From the NCBI RefSeq assembly GCF_040412425.1, contig NC_089762.1, positions 25,932,891 to 25,996,890 on the forward strand: a stretch of 64,000 bases of DNA, in the 5' to 3' direction. Every line of letters begins with the position of its first letter. The stretch's first letter is position 1. Below are positions 58,968 through 64,000 of the stretch, piece after piece. The translations under genes and the position numbers were made by a program. The notes beneath the pieces are model-generated. The model searched no databases and was not told the origin of the DNA. It worked only from the letters and a program-made list of their open reading frames with translations. The DNA comes from Macrobrachium rosenbergii. Taxonomy: Eukaryota > Arthropoda > Malacostraca > Decapoda > Palaemonidae.

Positions 58968-59320
58968 GACGCCTTTCCAATGGCTATCCGTCGAGACCTG
59001 TGGGCAGCTTGAAAAACTAAGGAGTAACTACCCGGGGGCAAAACCCCTAAAGACTCCCATGGACCGACAGTATGCCTCCTCCCAGATTTAGGGGAGTCTG
59101 ACAGGGACCAGGTTTGGGAGATCTGATAGGGCCGGATAGCCACATCCTCCACTACACATCCAGTAAGGCGCCTTTCCAGTGGCTGTCTGTCGATACCTGG
59201 GACTAGTAACAGACTCAACTGTGGGGGTGACTACCCGTGTGTAACCCCCTGACCTCCCTTGGACTTCCAATATGCCTCCTCCCAGGTTTAGGGGAGTCTG
59301 ACAATGACTTTCTGTCTAGG
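58968..59320. repeat. ~190-bp diverged tandem duplication
   Basis: CGCCTTTCCAATGGCTATCC (58972) recurs as CGCCTTTCCAGTGGCTGTCT (59169). TATGCCTCCTCCCAGATTTA (59071) recurs as TATGCCTCCTCCCAGGTTTA (59271), each followed by GGGGAGTCTGACA. The period is about 197-200 bp. On the minus strand both units can be read in gag-like frames, without a recognisable domain. Confidence 0.8.
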
Positions 59321-59689
59321 AACATTGGGGGACAAGTAGACACCACCTCCACTGCACAACACTTCACTATTACAAGGTTAATTTCTGTTAACCCAGATAC
59401 AAGACTGGCAATGGCATGGGAAGGAAGTGAGGGAGCCAGGCATGGGAGCAAGTAGAAAAAATTAGAGGGCTGGTAGCAGAAGAGAAAAAATTGGATGAGG
59501 GAAGAGTAAGACCCAGACGATCAGGAGCTGGTGCCGGGCGCTGAGTGCTTCCAGGTTGTAGATGGCGCCAGGCAACTGGTCGTCAAGTGAGCTAGTAGCT
59601 TGTACGGAGCTGATTCTCGGCTGTCAAAAACGTAAATTCTTCCAAAAGCCCAGAGCAACCAAAATAAGCACAATTTCTCTCCTTAAGAT

Positions 59690-60060
59690 GTTTTGCCCTT
59701 ACACTTTTTCAGTTCTCAGCAGAGGAAAGTGTACAGAGTACCATTATACAGACAAATCTCAACTCCTAACAAACATTATTTTAGACTTGCAGATATTTCG
59801 TTACCGAAAATATTGGTCCTGTAGTGAACACAATGTTTACATTTTATTATGCTACTCAGCAAAGATGGTAGCGAATGCAATGTTTACGCTTTATTACGCT
59901 ACTCGTCAAAGATGGTAGCGAATGCAATGTTTACGTTTTATTACGCTACTCGTCAAAGATGGTAGCAAATGCAATGTTTATGTTTTATTACGCTACTCGT
60001 CAAAGATGGTAGCGAATGCAATGTTTACATGTCTTATTATGCTACTCATTGAAAAATCAA
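59690..60060. repeat. repeat unit I: flank plus 47-bp minisatellite (empty-site copy)
   Basis: GCCCTTACACTTTTTCAGTT (59697) and CAGACAAATCTCAACTCC (59749) are matched at about 60756 and 60838. After GCAGATATTTCGTTACCGAA the 47-bp array begins: GATGGTAGCGAATG starts at 59864, 59911, 59958 and 60005. This copy lacks the MITE that interrupts the paralogue at 60886. Confidence 0.9.
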
Positions 60061-60417
60061 CCATTTTTCAGCCGATATTTTAACTAACTTTTGTTCTTTA
60101 TGCTAGTCTGCCTAAGTTATCTCTACTCAGGCAAACAGTCGATAGCCCAGCTATGCTAGGCTAAGTGGACAATGACTGCTTCTATATCACTAGTAGCAGA
60201 TTTTCCACTTACTAGTAGAAATCAAGGAAGTAGTTAATCAATTTGTGAAAAAAGATAAACCTGAATCAGATCTTGATAACAAAATACTGATCCTGAAAGC
60301 ATAGGCTTGAAGGTTACTCAAAATCAGCGATAGTACATCACCGAAATCTGGTTAGGTAGTCAGCAAATGATGAAAAAAGCTGCTGCAAGTATTCGATGTT
60401 TATATCGAGAACGACAG

Positions 60418-60580
60418 AAACAGAATGAGGTTATCTGCTAAGTCGTTCCTAGTGTTGCTGTTAGTGGGCGGTACTGGTCACCTGCACTAAACAATTGAAG
60501 CGTTACCGTGAATTTTGAATTTAAGCTGTCGTACCAGTTAGAAACTATAGCTCTGCAGTTACTTGGTAAGTTACTATATA
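60418..60580 (-). repeat. DIRS-like left inverted terminal repeat (minus orientation)
   Basis: AAACAGAATGAGGTTATCTG through CTTGGTAAGTTACTATATA is the reverse complement of the lower terminal repeat at 55007-55196, with scattered differences. Confidence 0.78.
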
Positions 60581-60749
60581 AAACTTCAGTTTCCCAGTCA
60601 ACTTCTGGATATCTGGTGCTTTTATCAAGGTGCACAGCCTGCCCATTCAATGAATCGTTTGATACCTGCTCTGTTTGATGACTGATCACTATTTTGACAC
60701 AGACTGCTCCCTAACTGGCATTTAATCCCTTTGTGTCAGGATTACTACG

Positions 60750-60885
60750 TTCTGCCCTTACACTTTTTCAGTTCTCTGCAAAGGAAAGTGTAACAAGATG
60801 TTTAATTAATTCTTTGAAGTATACAGAGTACCATCATACAGACAAATCTCAACTCCTAACAAACATTATTTGAGACTTTTTGATA
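60750..60885. repeat. repeat unit II, left part (interrupted by MITE)
   Basis: Matches 59690-59793, with an extra piece AACAAGATGTTTAATTAATT absent from unit I. It breaks at TTTTTGATA where the MITE starts and resumes at 63719. Confidence 0.88.
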
Positions 60886-61095
60886 CAGGCAGTCTCCGGC
60901 TTATGACGGGGGTTCCGTTCTGATGCTGCGTCGTAAGCCGAAATTCATTGTTAACCAAAATAATGGTCGAAAATTGTAAGAAAACCTTACTTTTAATCCT
61001 CCGAGTATCCTTTGGGTATCTTGAAAATGACATAACCTGAATTTTTGTTGAGTTTTTCATAAAAAACCTTCCAAAATTTTACCATTCTGCTGTAT

Positions 61096-61246
<151 letters not shown>

Positions 61247-61555
61247 GTTTGCCTCACCACTTATCTACCAAAAAGAGACTTGGAATTTCACAGAAGACAG
61301 TGCTCCCCCATTTTTATGTGGGAATAGGTTCCAGAAACTACTGTGGAAATGCAAAATCCTCAGAAAAGCAAAAATTCCCACAAAAAAATGCTTATGACTG
61401 CCTATCTTGAAAGTTCAAATACCAAATATACTTGAAGTATCATCCTACATTAAATATACCTAAAATTATTATCCTATTACTACTGTATTAATCTCTGAAA
61501 TTATATCATTAATATAATTTCAAAGTCATCTTAAACATTAGTACCCTTTTCCAGC

Positions 61556-61558
<3 letters not shown>

Positions 61559-61619
<61 letters not shown>
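61559..61619. repeat. (GA)n microsatellite
   Basis: About 30 units, within the composite MITE. Confidence 0.97.
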
Positions 61620-61622
<3 letters not shown>

Positions 61623-61664
61623 ACCACTACGACTTACATTCAGCCATTCTTGTGCTGGCACGGG

Positions 61665-61666
<2 letters not shown>

Positions 61667-61753
<87 letters not shown>
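61667..61753. repeat. (GA)n microsatellite
   Basis: About 43 units, within the composite MITE. Confidence 0.97.
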
Positions 61754-61757
<4 letters not shown>

Positions 61758-61947
61758 TTTCTTTAATCTCTCGAGGAATGTTAATCCATTTCTCTTTACT
61801 GCGACTGACAACAACAAAAAAGTTTTTTTCTTTGTCTTCCAAAGATGTACTACTACCTTTACTGCACTTTTTTAAAACACCATGAACACACACACACACA
61901 CATGAAGTGTGCATATGTAAAGAGACTAAAATCTGCAGTATCTTTTC

Positions 61948-61949
<2 letters not shown>

Positions 61950-62017
<68 letters not shown>
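61950..62017. repeat. (GA)n microsatellite
   Basis: About 34 units, within the composite MITE. Confidence 0.97.
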
Positions 62018-62020
<3 letters not shown>

Positions 62021-62316
62021 TGATCTTCTGCCCTTGGTCAGAAATGTTAATTTGACATATTTGACAGTTCCACCCTCCCCATAGCTTCAAAGCTTTGGGC
62101 AAAAGACAGGGTGTGATATTTCTGTTTAAAAATTGAAATAATTTACTTGAAAAATGCATAAATGTTGTAATTACAGTGTATTATTATTATTTAATCTTAT
62201 TAATATCTGAAAATTAGTACAGTACTTATTATTAGGTACACCATTTATTTATCATACAAACGTGGTTAGTCCTCACCATCTCCCACAAATTTGTTAAAAA
62301 ATTCTTGTGCCGTCAT

Positions 62317-62344
62317 TCTCTCTCTCTCTCTCTCTCTCTATCTC

Positions 62345-62391
<47 letters not shown>
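62317..62391. repeat. (TC)n/(GA)n inverted microsatellite pair
   Basis: (TC)n at 62317-62339 is followed, after TATCTCAAAA, by (AG)n at 62349-62391. The two can pair as a perfect hairpin. Confidence 0.95.
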
Positions 62392-62395
<4 letters not shown>

Positions 62396-63079
62396 CTACT
62401 CACCCTCCTTTTAGTGTGTGCAAAGCCCTTGAGGTACAACCTTTGTGGTTGGTTAAAATCACACCCTTCCTGTCAATAGCATGTTATCAAGGAGTGCGAG
62501 AGGGGAGGAGAGGTTGTTACAAGTTGTTAGTGGCTACTCTCAGTCCTTCTGGCCAACAGCATATCGTCATGGAGAGAGGGGACTGCTACGAGCTCTGTTA
62601 TTGGCTACTTCTAATTCCTTGAGCCGATATCGTGTCGTCAAAACGCCTATGTCAAAGCAATAGAAAAAATTGTAACACAACCGATGATGGAATTTCAGTA
62701 TATTTTTATGTTTATATACAGTAATCCATATTTCTTTGAATGATATATGCAGTACCAAAAGAGAGAAAGAGAGATATGGGCGGTTGGCCTTACTTAAATC
62801 TCAAAAGAGTGAAATTATTCGTTAATTATTCAAGAGAGAGAGAGAGAAGTGATTACAGTACATCAGTAAGCAGTTTTGTGATTTCAGGGGATTTTAATTT
62901 AAGATTTTATCGATATTTTGCTGTGGTTACCTTAATATTAATATTTGAAAATTAGTAAATCATTTATCATAAAAATGTACATAGTCATGAAAATAAAATA
63001 AAAATCAGTAATTAGTGAATATTACTCTACGAAAAAATCTGTGAATGTTAATTTTCTTCCATAGTATGGGTTGGACGAG

Positions 63080-63590
63080 TCATCCGAAATATTACCGTTG
63101 AGAATCGTAAGAAAACCTTGCTTTTAATCCTTTGGGTGTCTTAAAAACAACGAACCCTGCATTTTTACTGAGTTTTTCATTTTAAAAAATCCTCCAAATA
63201 TTGACCATTCTGCCGTTTTGGATGCATATTTCTTCCGATCAGCGTCGGACTGGCATCGTCCGAAATACCATCGAAAATCATAAGAAAACCTTTTAAACCT
63301 TTGGGTGTCTTGAAAACAATGTATCCTGCATTTTTATTGAGTTTTTTCATTAAAAAACCCCTTCAAATATTGACCATTCTGCTGTTTTGGATGCATATTT
63401 CTTCCGATCAGCGTTGGACTGGCGTCATCCCAAATACAGTCGAAAATCGTAAGAAAACCTTACTTTTAATCTTTTGGGTGTCTTGAAAACAATGTATCCT
63501 GCATTTTTATTAAGTTTTTCAACAAATAAACCTCTAAAATTTGACCATTCTGCCATTTTGGAGCCATATTTCTTTCGTCGAATAGGTGTT
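63080..63590. repeat. three ~170-bp tandem units inside the MITE
   Basis: GAAAATCGTAAGAAAACCTT (or near variants) starts at 63100, 63273 and 63442. Each unit then carries TTTGGGTGTCTT, TGCATTTTTATTGAG and GACCATTCTGC. The 8696 copy has only one such unit, so this is an expansion within the element. Confidence 0.92.
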
Positions 63591-63718
63591 GTCAGTGTCG
63601 TAAACGTGGAACATGAGTTGTAACCCAGGAAATAATTTTTTGATGAATATATTTGAAGAGCGTCATAAACTCGGAACGTCGTAAGCCGAGCCTGTTGCAA
63701 TAACCTGGAGACTGTCTG

Positions 63719-64000
63719 TATTTCATTACCGAAAATATCAGTCCTGTAGCAATGCAACATTTGCGTTTTATTACGCTACTTGGCAAAGATGGTAGCAATG
63801 TTTACGTTTTATTATGCTAATCAGCAAAGATGGTAGCGAATGCAATGTTGACGTTTTATAACGCTAATCGGCAAAGATGGTAGCGAATGCAATGTTTATG
63901 TTTTATTATGCTACTCAGTAAAGGTGGTAGCGAATGCAAAGCTTATTACGCTACTCATCAAAGATGGTAGCAAATGCGATGTTTGCGTGTCTTATTATGC
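63719..64000. repeat. repeat unit II, right part, 47-bp minisatellite running off the window
   Basis: TTTCATTACCGAAAATATCA resumes the host repeat. Then about five or six variable units of AAAGATGGTAGCGAATGCAA / TTTTATTACGCTACTC follow, some shortened to about 41 bp, and continue past position 64000. Confidence 0.9.

Larger units (their letters stand above)
55007..60580 (-). mobile_element. DIRS-like element bounded by inverted terminal repeats, non-autonomous or decayed
   Basis: The outer 170 bp at each end are inverted repeats (55007-55196 and 60418-60580). Next to the lower one is an internal complementary region (about 55240-55357) whose two halves match the two outer ends. That is DIRS architecture in minus orientation, the same order as at 4280-4605. 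The 5.2-kb interior is GC-richer than the surroundings and has gag-like low-complexity frames, but I recognise no RT, RNase H or recombinase motif on either strand. It also contains a 47-bp minisatellite near its 5' end. Confidence 0.6.

Noticed and set aside
57436..59218. Minus-strand open frames as host genes
   Set aside because: They are low in recognisable motifs, overlap tandem repeats and fall inside the DIRS-like terminal repeats.

Overview
The window is AT-rich nuclear DNA of an animal, most likely a decapod crustacean. Three things point that way: DIRS-type tyrosine-recombinase retrotransposons (well known in decapods), a GalEa-like Ty1/copia fragment, and interspersed repeats with tails I associate with decapods. 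The species cannot be fixed from the sequence. I see no bacterial, viral or CRISPR content.

One host gene is present. It is LTN1 (Listerin), the E3 ubiquitin ligase of ribosome-associated quality control, on the + strand. I could place 19 exons between 5919 and 45243. All have consensus GT..AG borders, matching phases and no internal stops. They add up to about 1,480 codons ending in the RWD and RING domains. The N-terminal few hundred residues and the promoter must lie upstream of the window. Two AATAAA signals follow the stop codon.

Layout: 1-4605 is a decayed DIRS element (gag-like, RT, RNase H, tyrosine recombinase, internal complementary region, right inverted terminal repeat), apparently inside an upstream LTN1 intron. 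5919-45243 is LTN1. Its introns carry pogo/Tigger-like MITEs with TA duplications, two tRNA-type SINEs with clear target-site duplications, a solo DIRS end remnant, (TC)n and (TAA)n tracts, a diverged tandem array carrying nuclear-receptor half-sites, a 421-bp palindrome-within-palindrome, and an antisense DIRS gag/RT fragment containing a 222-bp near-perfect hairpin. 45244-55006 holds the 3' flank, a second antisense DIRS RT fragment, a Ty1/copia pol remnant, a broken FLYWCH/MULE DNA transposon with 36-bp identical inverted repeats, and a decapod interspersed repeat. 55007-60580 is bounded by DIRS-style inverted terminal repeats but has no recognisable enzymes. 59690-64000 holds 47-bp minisatellites and a 2.8-kb composite MITE full of (GA)n, with a paralogous empty site next door.

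No operon-like or defence-like system is visible. The interest lies in how the DIRS termini are built, their perfect splice-donor motifs, the nested foldbacks and the nested-element history. Introns and intergenic stretches in which I recognise nothing are stated as such.
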